Assembly (NCBI RefSeq): GCF_003932895.1
Contig: NZ_RQYW01000017.1
Coordinates: 1 to 47,436 of the forward strand
DNA: 47,436 bases
Source of the DNA: Leptotrichia sp. OH3620_COT-345
GTDB taxonomy: Bacteria > Fusobacteriota > Fusobacteriia > Fusobacteriales > Leptotrichiaceae
Reading direction: 5' to 3'
Each line of letters starts with the position of its first letter. Positions within the stretch are counted from its first letter, which is position 1. Position numbers and translations under genes: made by a program. Below are positions 7,665-16,876 of the stretch, in pieces. A model generated the notes under the pieces. It had not been told where the DNA came from, did no database searches, and saw only the letters and a list, made by a program, of their open reading frames with translations.

Positions 7665-9554
7665 ATGGATAGAAATTCCGCCCATTTGTTTGAAGCGGAT
7701 AGAGCATATAAAAAATTTTTAAAATCATCAAAGGGACTTTTTGGATTGAAAAAAAAGGAAAATCTGGAATCTTTTTCTGAGGTTCAGAAAAGGGAGAATG
7801 CCTATAACAGTGTCTATATAGGAATAAAAGAAATTTCCTTGGAAAAAATTGTAGGAAGTGTAGAAAAATATAAGGATTTTAATAAAAATTTTGTACCTGC
7901 AAAAGATATAATAAAACAAAGATGGATGAGTATTTATATAGGATATATTGATGAGAATATGTTACCTCCTGTAATATTATATAAAATAAAGGACAGTTAT
8001 TATGTTTATGACGGAAATCACAGAATTTCTGTTGCGAAATTTTTAAATTTTGTTTCGATTGAAGCGGAAGTGGAAGAATTTTTGCCGTCAAAGGATGATA
8101 CAGATGAAATAATCTATAGAGAAAGTATGCTTTTTGAAAAAGAAACAGGGATAGGAAATGTCATTTTAACAAATCCCTCAAAATATAAATATTTAAGAAA
8201 TGAAATTGAAAATTATATGAATTTTCTTCATAAGAAAAAAAATGAAAATGTAGATTATAAAAAAGCTGCTGAAAATTGGAACAGAAATGTATTTGTTCCT
8301 GTGAAGACTCTTATAAAAGAAAATAATATACTTAAAAATTTTAATGGAGAAAATATTAATGATTTATTTTTATTTATTTTAGATCATAAATATTTTTTAA
8401 GTAAAAACAGGGGAGAAAATATAGGATATCTTTTCAGTGCAATTGATTTTATAAATATGGTTAAAACAAATGAAAATGAAAATTTTGACTATAAGTGTCT
8501 AATTGACGGAGAAGAATTAAAAGAATGCTGCCGTAAGTTAAAAAAGATTGATAGAGAACTTACACATTTACAAGAGGAAATAATCATAAATGAAAAATTA
8601 TATGAGCTGATAGGAATAAATTTTGATTATAACAAAATTTTAATTAAAGATATAAAAAAATATGATACCATTCAAAAATGGTATGAAGATAAATATAAAA
8701 AATTAACATGGCATTTTATAGATAAAGTCAATATGCTTCCAGAAAAATATAGTAGTTATCTGGGATATTTCAAAATAAATAGAATATTTAATTTTATTAT
8801 TGAATATGAAAATGTTAGAAACGAAAGCAGTGAGGGAATTTCTGAAATATCGGTTTTAAATTATATTATAGAAATATTTATACCTGTTGTTTCTTTTTCA
8901 GAACAAAAAAATAATGAATGGGGAGACTTCGGAGTTAAATTTTTAAATATGTATGAAAAAATTCAAAAGGAATTTTTTTATATACTTAAAGTCAGGAAAT
9001 ATCTTTTACAAGAAGGAAAATCTGTAAAATATGAAAATATAATTTCAGATGAAGTAACTAGACATTTATTTTCTTTAAATAAAAGTAAGTATTATGACAT
9101 AAAGAAAATTTTAATACATCAGAAATATAATGAATTTTTAATTAATCTTAAAAAGACTGAAGATTTTTTGAAAATATATAAAAAATATGGGGAAATTAGG
9201 AAATATGAAACTTTTGTAAAACTGTTTGAAATGCTTGATATTTTAGGAGAAAAGGAATTTATAAAAAAATTGAAGACGGATTTGAAAAAAATGTCCGTAT
9301 CACAAAATATTGTTTCTGATTATAAAACAAAAACGGTTTTTTTCGAGCTGGATGATGCATTGTCAGAAAAAAGAGAAAGCATTTCGGAGGGTAACAGTAA
9401 ATATTCGTTTATAGATTTTTATGTAGATATATTATTTTTTACAAAAAATAGCATAAAAGATGAAAAGGGGAATTTTATAGAAAATATAGAGATGGATATA
9501 GATATTCTTGATATGGAGCTACATTATTCGGAAAAAAGAAATATACGGAATTAG
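7665..9554 (+). CDS. ParB/sulfiredoxin-fold domain protein with long helical C-terminal region
   Basis: About 629 residues. The N-terminal part (about 50-165) resembles a ParB/Srx-like nucleotide-binding domain, with the motif YVYDGNHRISVAKFL in the place of the DGxHR box, preceded by RWMSIYIGYI and PPVILYKI. A second segment (AENWNRNVFVPVKTLIKENNILKNF...NDLFLFILDHKYFL) resembles the accessory domain that follows such ParB-like domains in DUF4032-type proteins. The remaining 350 or so residues are Lys/Glu/Asn-rich, mostly helical and without motifs I know. ATG 7665 is chosen over 7632 because GGAGG lies at 7651-7655. It follows the phosphoesterase by 22 bases. It is not an ordinary chromosome-partitioning ParB, as it lacks the ParB HTH pattern and has no parA neighbour. 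Confidence 0.6.
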   Translation: MDRNSAHLFEADRAYKKFLKSSKGLFGLKKKENLESFSEVQKRENAYNSVYIGIKEISLEKIVGSVEKYKDFNKNFVPAKDIIKQRWMSIYIGYIDENMLPPVILYKIKDSYYVYDGNHRISVAKFLNFVSIEAEVEEFLPSKDDTDEIIYRESMLFEKETGIGNVILTNPSKYKYLRNEIENYMNFLHKKKNENVDYKKAAENWNRNVFVPVKTLIKENNILKNFNGENINDLFLFILDHKYFLSKNRGENIGYLFSAIDFINMVKTNENENFDYKCLIDGEELKECCRKLKKIDRELTHLQEEIIINEKLYELIGINFDYNKILIKDIKKYDTIQKWYEDKYKKLTWHFIDKVNMLPEKYSSYLGYFKINRIFNFIIEYENVRNESSEGISEISVLNYIIEIFIPVVSFSEQKNNEWGDFGVKFLNMYEKIQKEFFYILKVRKYLLQEGKSVKYENIISDEVTRHLFSLNKSKYYDIKKILIHQKYNEFLINLKKTEDFLKIYKKYGEIRKYETFVKLFEMLDILGEKEFIKKLKTDLKKMSVSQNIVSDYKTKTVFFELDDALSEKRESISEGNSKYSFIDFYVDILFFTKNSIKDEKGNFIENIEMDIDILDMELHYSEKRNIRN

Positions 9555-9570
9555 AAAAATGGGAGGACAG

Positions 9571-10368
9571 ATGAAAATAAAAGCTATATTTATGGATTTG
9601 GACGGTACACTTTTAAAAAGTGATCATACAATATCTTTGAAATTAAAGAAAAAATTGAAAGAACTTCAAGAAAAAGGAATTAAAATATTTATTTCTACAG
9701 GTAGAAGTTTCAGATCTTCGTATCCTTTTGTGAAAGAATTGGGAATTACAACACCAGTCATTACATATAATGGAGGAAGAATTGTCATTCCCGATACAGG
9801 AGAAGTGGTTTATGAAAAGCCTGTAAATGTGGAAAATGTAAAAAAAATAATAGAAATCTCAAGGGAAAAAGGGATACATCTGAACCTTTACAACGATGAT
9901 GAATTATATATAGAACAGGAAAGTGAAGAAGGAATAGGCTATGCTGAACGTGTGGGAATACCTTATCGATTAATTAATTTTGATGAATTTAAGAAGAAAA
10001 CATCGACAAAGGGTTTATTTCTGGCAGAAAACCGAATATTGACAGAGCTGAAAAAAGAACTTGATGAAAAACTGTCGGATGTAAATTTTGTATTTTCTCA
10101 ACCTACATATTTAGAAGTTTTGAATAAAGAAGTGAATAAAGGAACAGCAGTTTTGGAAATGCTTAGGAAATATGATATTTCTTCTAATGAAGCAATGGCA
10201 TTCGGAGATCAGTGGAATGACCTTGAAATGCTTAAAAGTGTAAAGTACGGATATTTAATGGGAAATGCTACAGATGAGCTGAAAAAACAGTTTTTTTTAG
10301 ACAGGATAACATTATCCAATGATGATGACGGTATTTACAATGTACTGAAAAATATTGTTTCAAATTAA
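9571..10368 (+). CDS. HAD-superfamily phosphatase, Cof/YidA-like
   Basis: A 265-residue HAD hydrolase of the Cof type (C2B cap), probably dephosphorylating sugar phosphates or similar small metabolites. Motif I is DLDGTLL with the nucleophile Asp, motif II is FISTGR, motif III lysine is in EVNKGTAVLEML, and motif IV is FGDQWNDLEML. ATG 9571 is chosen because the conserved N-terminus MKIKAIFMDLDGT begins there and GGAGG lies at 9562-9566; the frame is open upstream but that part has no conserved sequence and would overlap the ParB-like gene. It lies 16 bases after that gene and 30 before dnaE. The substrate cannot be predicted. Confidence 0.88.
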   Translation: MKIKAIFMDLDGTLLKSDHTISLKLKKKLKELQEKGIKIFISTGRSFRSSYPFVKELGITTPVITYNGGRIVIPDTGEVVYEKPVNVENVKKIIEISREKGIHLNLYNDDELYIEQESEEGIGYAERVGIPYRLINFDEFKKKTSTKGLFLAENRILTELKKELDEKLSDVNFVFSQPTYLEVLNKEVNKGTAVLEMLRKYDISSNEAMAFGDQWNDLEMLKSVKYGYLMGNATDELKKQFFLDRITLSNDDDGIYNVLKNIVSN

Positions 10369-10398
10369 TGGTAAATAGCCTATAATAAAGGTGATATA

Positions 10399-13300
10399 AT
10401 GGAAAATAAAATGGTGCATTTAAAATTGCATACTGAATATTCTCTTCTTGAAGGAGTAGGTAAAATTGACGAATACATGGAAAAAGCTCTTACTGTTGGA
10501 GCGAGAACTCTTGCTATTACCGATACTTCCATGTTCGGAGCAGTGGAATTCTATAAGAAATGTATTAAATCAGGGATAAAACCGATAATAGGGCTTGAAG
10601 TCTTTTTGGATGGAATTGTATCCGAGGGAGAATATTCCCTGACATTGATTGCAAAAAATAAAAGCGGATACAGAAATTTGTCAAAACTTTCTTCACTTTC
10701 ATACAGCAGGTTTAATAAGAGAAGAAATAAAATAAAGTATGAAGAGCTGCTTAAACACTCACAGAATATTTATATTCTTTCAGGAGGAATATACAGTGAA
10801 ATAACACAAGGAATAATAGAATACAAATATTCTGAAGCTAAAAAAGTTGCCTTGAAATTGGCTAAAGATTTCGGAGAGTATTTTTTTATAGAAATTCCGG
10901 CTGTAAAAAGACTTGAAAATGTGAGAAAAAGTCTTTCGGAGATGGTAGAAGAAACGGGGATATCGTATGTAATAACAAATGATGTGTATTATCCTCATAA
11001 TGGAGATGCGATACTTCAGAAAATAATGTCTTCAATAAAAGAGGGGAATAAAATAGAAACTGTTCAGGAAAATATATTTTATGATGATCTGTATTTAAAG
11101 ACATATGAACAAATAAAAGAAAGTTTTTCCAATATAGGGGAAGATTTTTTTAATAAAGGAATTGAAAATACATTTAATTTGGCTGAAAATTGCAGTATGG
11201 ATTTTGAATTTGATGTGTTTAAATTTCCGAAATATGAACTTCCTTCAGGTGTCAGTGAAAATTCTTATATAAGAAAGCTTGTTTATGAAGGCATAGCTTT
11301 AAGGTATCTGAAAGAAAACATTGAAATAACAAAGGAAAAACAAGAGGATGAAATAAAAGAAAAATTGACTTCCAAAAAAATGGAATATGTTTTTCAAAGA
11401 GCTGATTATGAACTTAAAGTAATAAATAATATGGGGTATAATGGATATTTCATAATAGTATGGGACTTTATAAAATATGCTAAAGAAAACGGAGTATATG
11501 TAGGACCGGGAAGAGGTTCGGCAGCCGGAAGCCTTGTTTCCTATGCTCTTAATATAACTGAAATAGACCCTCTGAAATATAATCTGATTTTTGAAAGATT
11601 TTTAAATCCTGAAAGAATATCAATGCCCGATATTGATATAGATTTTGATCAGGAACAAAGAGAAACGGTTATAAATTATGTATTAAACAAATACGGTACA
11701 CAGCATGTAGCTCATATAATAACATTCGGGACTTTAAAAGCAAGAGCGGCAATAAGAGATGTAGGACGTGTACTGAATATAAATCTTAAAAAAATTGACA
11801 AAATTGCAAAAATGATACCTTTTAATATGGATTTGGGTAAAGCACTTGAAATAGTCCGTAACCTGAAAAATATGTATGATGAAGATTCTGAAATCAGAAC
11901 AGTAATCGACTATTCTTTAAAAATAGAAGGTAGAGTAAGACATGCTTCAGTACATGCAGCAGGAGTAGTAATTTCAAAAGATGTACTTGATGAGGAAATA
12001 CCTACTTACTCTGATGGTAAAACTTCCGTACTTTCTACCCAGTATCAGATGAAAGAACTCGAAGACCTCGGTATACTTAAAATGGATTTTTTAGGTCTGA
12101 AAAACTTAACAATTTTAAGAAAAACTGTGGAAAATATCGAAAAAAGTCGAGGAGAAATTTTGAGGTTGGAAAATATAGACCTTGAAAATGAAAAAGCTTA
12201 TAAACTTATGACTGATGCAGATACATTGGGAATATTTCAGTGTGAATCATCGGGGATAAGAAGATTGATGAAAAAAGTAAAAATAGAAAAATTTGAAGAT
12301 ATAATGGTTCTTCTTGCTTTATATCGTCCGGGTCCGTTACGTAGCGGAATGGTCGAAGATTTTATAGCAGCTAAAAATACAGGAGCGGAAATAAAATATC
12401 CTGATGAATCCCTGAAAGAAATACTTGAAGAAACATACGGTGTTATACTTTATCAGGAGCAGGTCATGAAAATAGCAAATGAAATGGCAAAATATTCTTT
12501 AGGAGAAGCTGATGAGCTGAGAAGGGCAATAGGAAAGAAAATACCTGAACTAATAGAGGAAAACAGGGAGAAATTTGTGCAAAAGGCTGTGGAAAACAAT
12601 GTCTCCGCTAAAAATGCAAATGAAATATACAATCTTATAGATAAATTCGGAGGATACGGATTTAATAAGTCTCATTCGGCAGCTTATGCTCTCATAGTAT
12701 ATTGGACTGCATATTTTAAGGCAAATTATCCTGTAGAATTTTTTGCGGCTGTAATGACCACGGAAATGTACAATATAGAAAGACTGTCATTATTTATAAA
12801 TGAAGCAAGGGAAAAGGGGATAAATGTATTTGTCCCTGATGTGAATTTATCTGATTATGAGTTTAAAGTCGAAAAGACCGGTGTAAGATTCGGTCTTGTT
12901 GCCATAAAAGGAATAGGGGGAAATTTTGTAAAGGAAATAATGGAAGAAAGAAAAAACAGTATTTTTACTTCTTATGAGGATTTTACTTATCGGATGAAAC
13001 AGAAGGGACTTAATAAAAAACAAATGGAATCTCTTATTTTTTCAGGAAGTCTGGACAGCCTTTACGGAAATAGAAATCAAAAATATTCATCTGTTGACAG
13101 AGTAATGGAGTGGAGTCAAAAAAAATATGAGGCTGAAGAAGATTTGCAAATGATACTGTTCGGAGGTAAGAGTAAAAAAGTCGGAGATTTTAAAATGGAA
13201 GAACTTGAAGAATATCCGAAAAAAACTTTACTTAAAAATGAAAAGGAATATTTGGGAATATATGTATCGGGTCATCCGATGGATGATAAAAGAAAACAGT

Positions 13301-13866
13301 TTGAAATAGTGGAGCATATAAAAATTTCAGAACTGGAAAATATGAAAATAAGCAATAAAAAGGGAAAAATGTCCAAAGTAAGAATAGCGGGAATAATAAA
13401 AAATGTAAATAAAATTGTGACGAAAGCATCACGGGAACCTATGGCAAAATTTGAATTGGAAGATTTTACAGGTATGATAGAAGTTATATGTTTTCCTAAA
13501 GATTTTATAAATCTCGGTTATAAAATAATCGAAGATGAAGCTGTTATAGTAGAAGGACATTTGAATAGTGAGGAAAGTGGACATTCAATTGTCATAAATG
13601 AAATTTATGGTATTGATGAGTTAAATGAAAATAAATATTTGAATTTATACGTTTTAATTGATAGGGAAAGTGAACAAAAGGTATCTGCAATAAAAAAACT
13701 TATAATAAATAATAAAGGGAATAATCAAGTTTTTCTTGCAGTGAATACAGATGAAAATAAAAAAGAAATTATAAAACTGAATAAAAAATATAATGTTAAT
13801 TTATCAAAGAAATTTTTAACTGAACTGGTGGAACTTATAGGATTAAAAAAAATAAAAGTACGTTAG
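10399..13866 (+). CDS. dnaE: DNA polymerase III alpha subunit
   Basis: An 1155-residue DnaE-type replicative polymerase. The order is an N-terminal PHP domain (HLKLHTEYSLLEG), the PGRGSAAGSLVSY motif of the C-family palm, the catalytic aspartates in PDIDIDFD (Asp411 and Asp413), RHASVHAAGVVIS, YRPGPL, YQEQVM and GFNKSHSAAY of the fingers, then a C-terminal OB-fold region (KVRIAGIIKNV). No DEDD exonuclease is inserted, so proofreading must come from a separate protein. The PHP domain has lost several metal ligands: AITDTSMFG instead of AITDHG, no QDH-type histidine, and NDVYY instead of NDVHY. The length is normal. A short hairpin directly follows the stop codon. Confidence 0.96.
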   Translation: MENKMVHLKLHTEYSLLEGVGKIDEYMEKALTVGARTLAITDTSMFGAVEFYKKCIKSGIKPIIGLEVFLDGIVSEGEYSLTLIAKNKSGYRNLSKLSSLSYSRFNKRRNKIKYEELLKHSQNIYILSGGIYSEITQGIIEYKYSEAKKVALKLAKDFGEYFFIEIPAVKRLENVRKSLSEMVEETGISYVITNDVYYPHNGDAILQKIMSSIKEGNKIETVQENIFYDDLYLKTYEQIKESFSNIGEDFFNKGIENTFNLAENCSMDFEFDVFKFPKYELPSGVSENSYIRKLVYEGIALRYLKENIEITKEKQEDEIKEKLTSKKMEYVFQRADYELKVINNMGYNGYFIIVWDFIKYAKENGVYVGPGRGSAAGSLVSYALNITEIDPLKYNLIFERFLNPERISMPDIDIDFDQEQRETVINYVLNKYGTQHVAHIITFGTLKARAAIRDVGRVLNINLKKIDKIAKMIPFNMDLGKALEIVRNLKNMYDEDSEIRTVIDYSLKIEGRVRHASVHAAGVVISKDVLDEEIPTYSDGKTSVLSTQYQMKELEDLGILKMDFLGLKNLTILRKTVENIEKSRGEILRLENIDLENEKAYKLMTDADTLGIFQCESSGIRRLMKKVKIEKFEDIMVLLALYRPGPLRSGMVEDFIAAKNTGAEIKYPDESLKEILEETYGVILYQEQVMKIANEMAKYSLGEADELRRAIGKKIPELIEENREKFVQKAVENNVSAKNANEIYNLIDKFGGYGFNKSHSAAYALIVYWTAYFKANYPVEFFAAVMTTEMYNIERLSLFINEAREKGINVFVPDVNLSDYEFKVEKTGVRFGLVAIKGIGGNFVKEIMEERKNSIFTSYEDFTYRMKQKGLNKKQMESLIFSGSLDSLYGNRNQKYSSVDRVMEWSQKKYEAEEDLQMILFGGKSKKVGDFKMEELEEYPKKTLLKNEKEYLGIYVSGHPMDDKRKQFEIVEHIKISELENMKISNKKGKMSKVRIAGIIKNVNKIVTKASREPMAKFELEDFTGMIEVICFPKDFINLGYKIIEDEAVIVEGHLNSEESGHSIVINEIYGIDELNENKYLNLYVLIDRESEQKVSAIKKLIINNKGNNQVFLAVNTDENKKEIIKLNKKYNVNLSKKFLTELVELIGLKKIKVR

Positions 13867-13885
13867 ATTGAAAAAATTCAATCTA
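13864..13885 (+). other. Hairpin at the dnaE stop codon
   Basis: TAGATTGAA (13864-13872) and TTCAATCTA (13877-13885) form a perfect 9-bp stem with an AAAA loop, starting on the dnaE stop codon. No T-run follows, so it is more likely an RNA stability or processing element, or a weak attenuator before accB, than a true terminator. Confidence 0.5.
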
Positions 13886-13934
13886 TATGTTAAAATTATA
13901 AAAAGATTTCATAAATAAACTCATAGGAGGAGAA

Positions 13935-14333
13935 ATGGAACTTAGAGATATAAAGGAACTGATGAAGATATTAAAACAGGAAGAAATGGCTGAAATGAAA
14001 GTTAGATATGGGAAAATAAAGCTTGTATTGACTAATTCCGAAATATCTTCAAAAGAAACACCGCAGGAAACAAAAAGAATAGGAACATCTGAAAAAATAG
14101 AAAGTACAATCAAAGAGGAAGTTATAAAATCTCGAAATGTGGGTGAAATAATACTCGAAAGACTTGAAAAAGGAATGGAAGTTTACAAAGGTATGAAATT
14201 AGCAAAGATTAGAACAATAGGAATAGATACTGACGTTAAATCTAATGTTGACGGCATATTAAAAGAAATACTCATTTCCGATCAGTCAACAGTGGACTAT
14301 GCTAAATCCTTATTTGTAATAGAAGTATTGTAA
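13935..14333 (+). CDS. accB: BCCP-like protein lacking the biotinylation site
   Basis: A 132-residue protein with the layout of the biotin carboxyl carrier protein of acetyl-CoA carboxylase: a short N-terminal helix region (LRDIKELMKILKQEEMAEMKV), a variable linker, and a C-terminal biotinyl/lipoyl-like domain (GMEVYKGMKLAKI...SNVDGILKEILI...LFVIEVL). The normal EAMKM hairpin is replaced without a gap by TIGIDTD, so the residue at the biotinyl-lysine position is Gly96. It cannot carry biotin in the usual way and has no lysine to carry lipoate there either. It directly precedes accC (54 bases). Either a second, functional BCCP exists elsewhere, or this is a regulatory or structural subunit. 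The accB symbol is by position and fold only. Confidence 0.75.
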   Translation: MELRDIKELMKILKQEEMAEMKVRYGKIKLVLTNSEISSKETPQETKRIGTSEKIESTIKEEVIKSRNVGEIILERLEKGMEVYKGMKLAKIRTIGIDTDVKSNVDGILKEILISDQSTVDYAKSLFVIEVL

Positions 14334-14387
14334 TACAATAACTTGACAAAAATAATTTTACATAGTAAATAAATTTTGGGAGGAGCA

Positions 14388-15743
14388 ATGTTTAAAAAAA
14401 TATTAATAGCAAACAGAGGAGAAATAGCAGTAAGAATTATAAGAGCGGCAAGAGAACTGGACATAAAAACCGTTGCAGTATATTCCGAGGCTGATGCGGA
14501 TTCATTACATGTGAAACTGGCTGATGAAGCGGTTTGCATAGGGCCTGCGAGTAGTGCCGATTCATACCTGAAAATTCCTAATATAATATCAGCTGCACAA
14601 ATAACGGGAAGTGAAGCTATTCATCCGGGATATGGATTTTTAGCTGAAAATGCTTCTTTTGCGAAAATATGTGCACAGAATAATATAGTATTTATAGGTC
14701 CGAAACCTGAATTGATTAACATGATGGGAGATAAAGCAACTGCAAGGGAAACAGCTATAAAAAATAAAGTTCCTATAACAAAAGGCTCTGACGGAATAGT
14801 TCCCGATGTGGAGGAAGCTAAGAAAATAGCTGAATGGATAACTTATCCAGTTATGATAAAAGCTACCGCTGGAGGTGGAGGAAAAGGAATGAGAATTGCT
14901 CATGATGAAAAAGAATTGACAGAAAATTTTATAGCTGCACAAAATGAAGCGAAAGCTGCTTTTGGAAATCCTGATGTTTATATTGAAAAATATGTGGAAG
15001 AGCCGAGACATGTAGAAATACAGGTTATAGGAGATAAGTTTGGAAATGTGGTACATTTAGGTGAAAGAGACTGTTCCATTCAGAGAAGACACCAGAAACT
15101 TATAGAAGAAGCACCTTCAGCAGGAATTGATGCAAAAACAAGGGAAAAAATGGGGAAATTTGCGGCAAAACTGGCAAAAGGCATAGGTTATGACAGTGTA
15201 GGTACTCTTGAATTTCTTGTAGATAAAAATATGAATTTTTATTTTATGGAAATGAATACAAGAATACAGGTAGAGCATACAATAAGTGAAGAAATAACAG
15301 GAATAGATCTAATAAAAGAGCAGATCAGAGTAGCAGCAGGAAAAGTATTGAGTTTTTCTCAAAAGGATATAAAGATAGACGGTCATGCAATAGAATGCAG
15401 GATAAATGCTGAAGATTCTGAAAACGGTTTTTTACCTTCATCGGGAACTCTTGAAAAATATATTCCTTCAGGAGGAATAGGAGTAAGAGTGGATTCACAT
15501 TCTTATCAGGATTATGAAATCCCTCCTTATTATGACTCAATGATTGCTAAACTTATAGTAAAAGGGAAAACAAGGGAAGAAGCCATAAAAAGAATGAAAA
15601 GAGCTTTAAAGGAATTTATAGTTGAAGGAGTAGATACTACGATACCTTTTCATTTGAAAGTTCTTGATAACAAGGAGTTTAATAAAGGAACAGTATATAC
15701 GAATTTTATAGAAACACATTTTAAAGATTCATCAGGGAAATAG
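14388..15743 (+). CDS. accC: Biotin carboxylase subunit of acetyl-CoA carboxylase
   Basis: A 451-residue ATP-grasp enzyme that carboxylates biotin with bicarbonate and ATP, the first half of malonyl-CoA synthesis. The N-terminus [29 protein letters not shown], the glycine-rich ATP loop [35 protein letters not shown] and the metal/bicarbonate region [12 protein letters not shown] are all intact. ATG 14388 is chosen over the TTG at 14376 because GGGAGGAG lies just before it. The length is typical. It forms an accBC-asp23-amaP-nusB row as in Firmicutes (compare B. subtilis accBC-yqhY-nusB). It appears fully active, in contrast to its BCCP-like neighbour. Confidence 0.95.
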   Translation: MFKKILIANRGEIAVRIIRAARELDIKTVAVYSEADADSLHVKLADEAVCIGPASSADSYLKIPNIISAAQITGSEAIHPGYGFLAENASFAKICAQNNIVFIGPKPELINMMGDKATARETAIKNKVPITKGSDGIVPDVEEAKKIAEWITYPVMIKATAGGGGKGMRIAHDEKELTENFIAAQNEAKAAFGNPDVYIEKYVEEPRHVEIQVIGDKFGNVVHLGERDCSIQRRHQKLIEEAPSAGIDAKTREKMGKFAAKLAKGIGYDSVGTLEFLVDKNMNFYFMEMNTRIQVEHTISEEITGIDLIKEQIRVAAGKVLSFSQKDIKIDGHAIECRINAEDSENGFLPSSGTLEKYIPSGGIGVRVDSHSYQDYEIPPYYDSMIAKLIVKGKTREEAIKRMKRALKEFIVEGVDTTIPFHLKVLDNKEFNKGTVYTNFIETHFKDSSGK

Positions 15744-15785
15744 TTAATAATACTAAATTTATAATAAAAAATAGGAGGTAATAAA

Positions 15786-16187
15786 ATGAACGAGTTAGGA
15801 AATATAAGTATATCATCAGATGTTGTTGCAACTATTGCAGAATCTGTAATAACAGAAATTGACGGAATATATAGTCTGGCAGGTAATGCTCCGAAAAATG
15901 AAATAACTAAGTTTTTCCAGAGTGTTTCTTCAACAGGAAATAAAGGAATTGATGTTGAAGTAGGTGAAACGGAGTGTACCCTTGACTTGTATATCATTGC
16001 AAAACTGGGATATCAGCTTCCGGCACTGGCAGGAGAAATACAGACAAAAGTAGTTAAAGCCATAACTGAAATGACAGGTTTGAAAGTACAGGAAGTTAAT
16101 GTCTATATACAAAAAGTGGTAAAAGATACTCATGAGAATCTTACCGAAATACCGGAACCTGTGGAAATAGCGGAAGAAAATAATTAA
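15786..16187 (+). CDS. Asp23/Gls24 (DUF322) family protein
   Basis: A 133-residue Asp23/Gls24-family protein. ISSDVVATIAESVITEIDGIYSLAG at the N-terminus and the later VQEVNVYIQKV segment are family hallmarks. In Gram-positives such proteins sit on the inner membrane face through AmaP, or, as YqhY, are linked to acetyl-CoA carboxylase; the accBC neighbourhood here points to the YqhY-like role, while the next gene (AmaP-like) points to the membrane-bound Asp23 role. A strong AGGAGGT ribosome-binding site precedes ATG 15786, 42 bases after accC. There is no signal peptide, so it is cytoplasmic or peripheral. The family call is firm; the exact job is inferred from neighbours. Confidence 0.88.
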   Translation: MNELGNISISSDVVATIAESVITEIDGIYSLAGNAPKNEITKFFQSVSSTGNKGIDVEVGETECTLDLYIIAKLGYQLPALAGEIQTKVVKAITEMTGLKVQEVNVYIQKVVKDTHENLTEIPEPVEIAEENN

Positions 16188-16202
16188 GAGAAGGAGTGAT
16201 TT

Positions 16203-16847
16203 ATGATAACAATATTAGGCTTTTTAGCAAAACTGTCAGTAATAGCGGGAATTTTGGGGGCAGCTTTTGCAAGTGTATCTGATCTTATAATGAAAACGGA
16301 TTATTTGGCTAAATTTGATAATATGGTAGATTTGGGAAGTGTAAGAGTGAAAGTAATATTCGGATTACTTTCAATATTGTATTTACTTATATTTTTACTG
16401 TCATACATTAATAAAGTTACAAAATATTCTCAAAATAGAAAAGTTAAAACAAAAACCGGAGAAATAGAAGTTACTATAAAAACAATAAATGAAGTAGCAA
16501 AGGATTTTCTGAGTTCTCAGGAAATTATTAAAAATTCAAAAGTAAAATCTCATCCTAAAGGTAGGGCTGTAGTTATAGAAGCTGTTGTAGATACTTATAA
16601 TGTAGATAACTTAAATGATAAACTTTTAAAAATACAGGAAAAACTTTCCGAGTATGTGTTTAATTCTACAGGAATTTCAGTCAAAAAAAGTAAAGTTAAG
16701 CTGAAAAAAGTTTTAGGGGAAACAATTGTAGAAAAGAAAATAATAGAAGCACCTCAAGAAAGTAATGTGGAAATTGTAATGAATACGGAAGAAAAAATGA
16801 GTGAAACGGTTGTTCCGGAAACTGTCAATGAAGAAAAAATTGATTAA
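16203..16847 (+). CDS. amaP: Alkaline shock response membrane anchor protein (AmaP-like)
   Basis: A 214-residue protein with two N-terminal membrane segments (about 5-27 and 53-72) joined by a short loop, followed by a cytoplasmic domain (VKTKTGEIEVTIKTINEVAKDFL...KGRAVVIEAVVDTYNVDNL) that is itself Asp23-like, and an acidic, disordered tail. This is the AmaP (DUF2273-associated) layout, in which the protein anchors Asp23 to the membrane. It starts 15 bases after the Asp23-family gene and is certainly in the same operon, with nusB 29 bases on. The tail (about 180-214) is rich in Glu, Thr and Val and probably variable. Confidence 0.82.
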   Translation: MITILGFLAKLSVIAGILGAAFASVSDLIMKTDYLAKFDNMVDLGSVRVKVIFGLLSILYLLIFLLSYINKVTKYSQNRKVKTKTGEIEVTIKTINEVAKDFLSSQEIIKNSKVKSHPKGRAVVIEAVVDTYNVDNLNDKLLKIQEKLSEYVFNSTGISVKKSKVKLKKVLGETIVEKKIIEAPQESNVEIVMNTEEKMSETVVPETVNEEKID

Positions 16848-16876
16848 TATAAGTTCGGTTTAGAAAGGGTAATTTA

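Noticed and set aside
14640-15056. Minus-strand 138-codon open frame
   Set aside because: Lies fully opposite accC; composition is Phe/Ser/Tyr-rich as expected from a shadow of an AT-rich gene.
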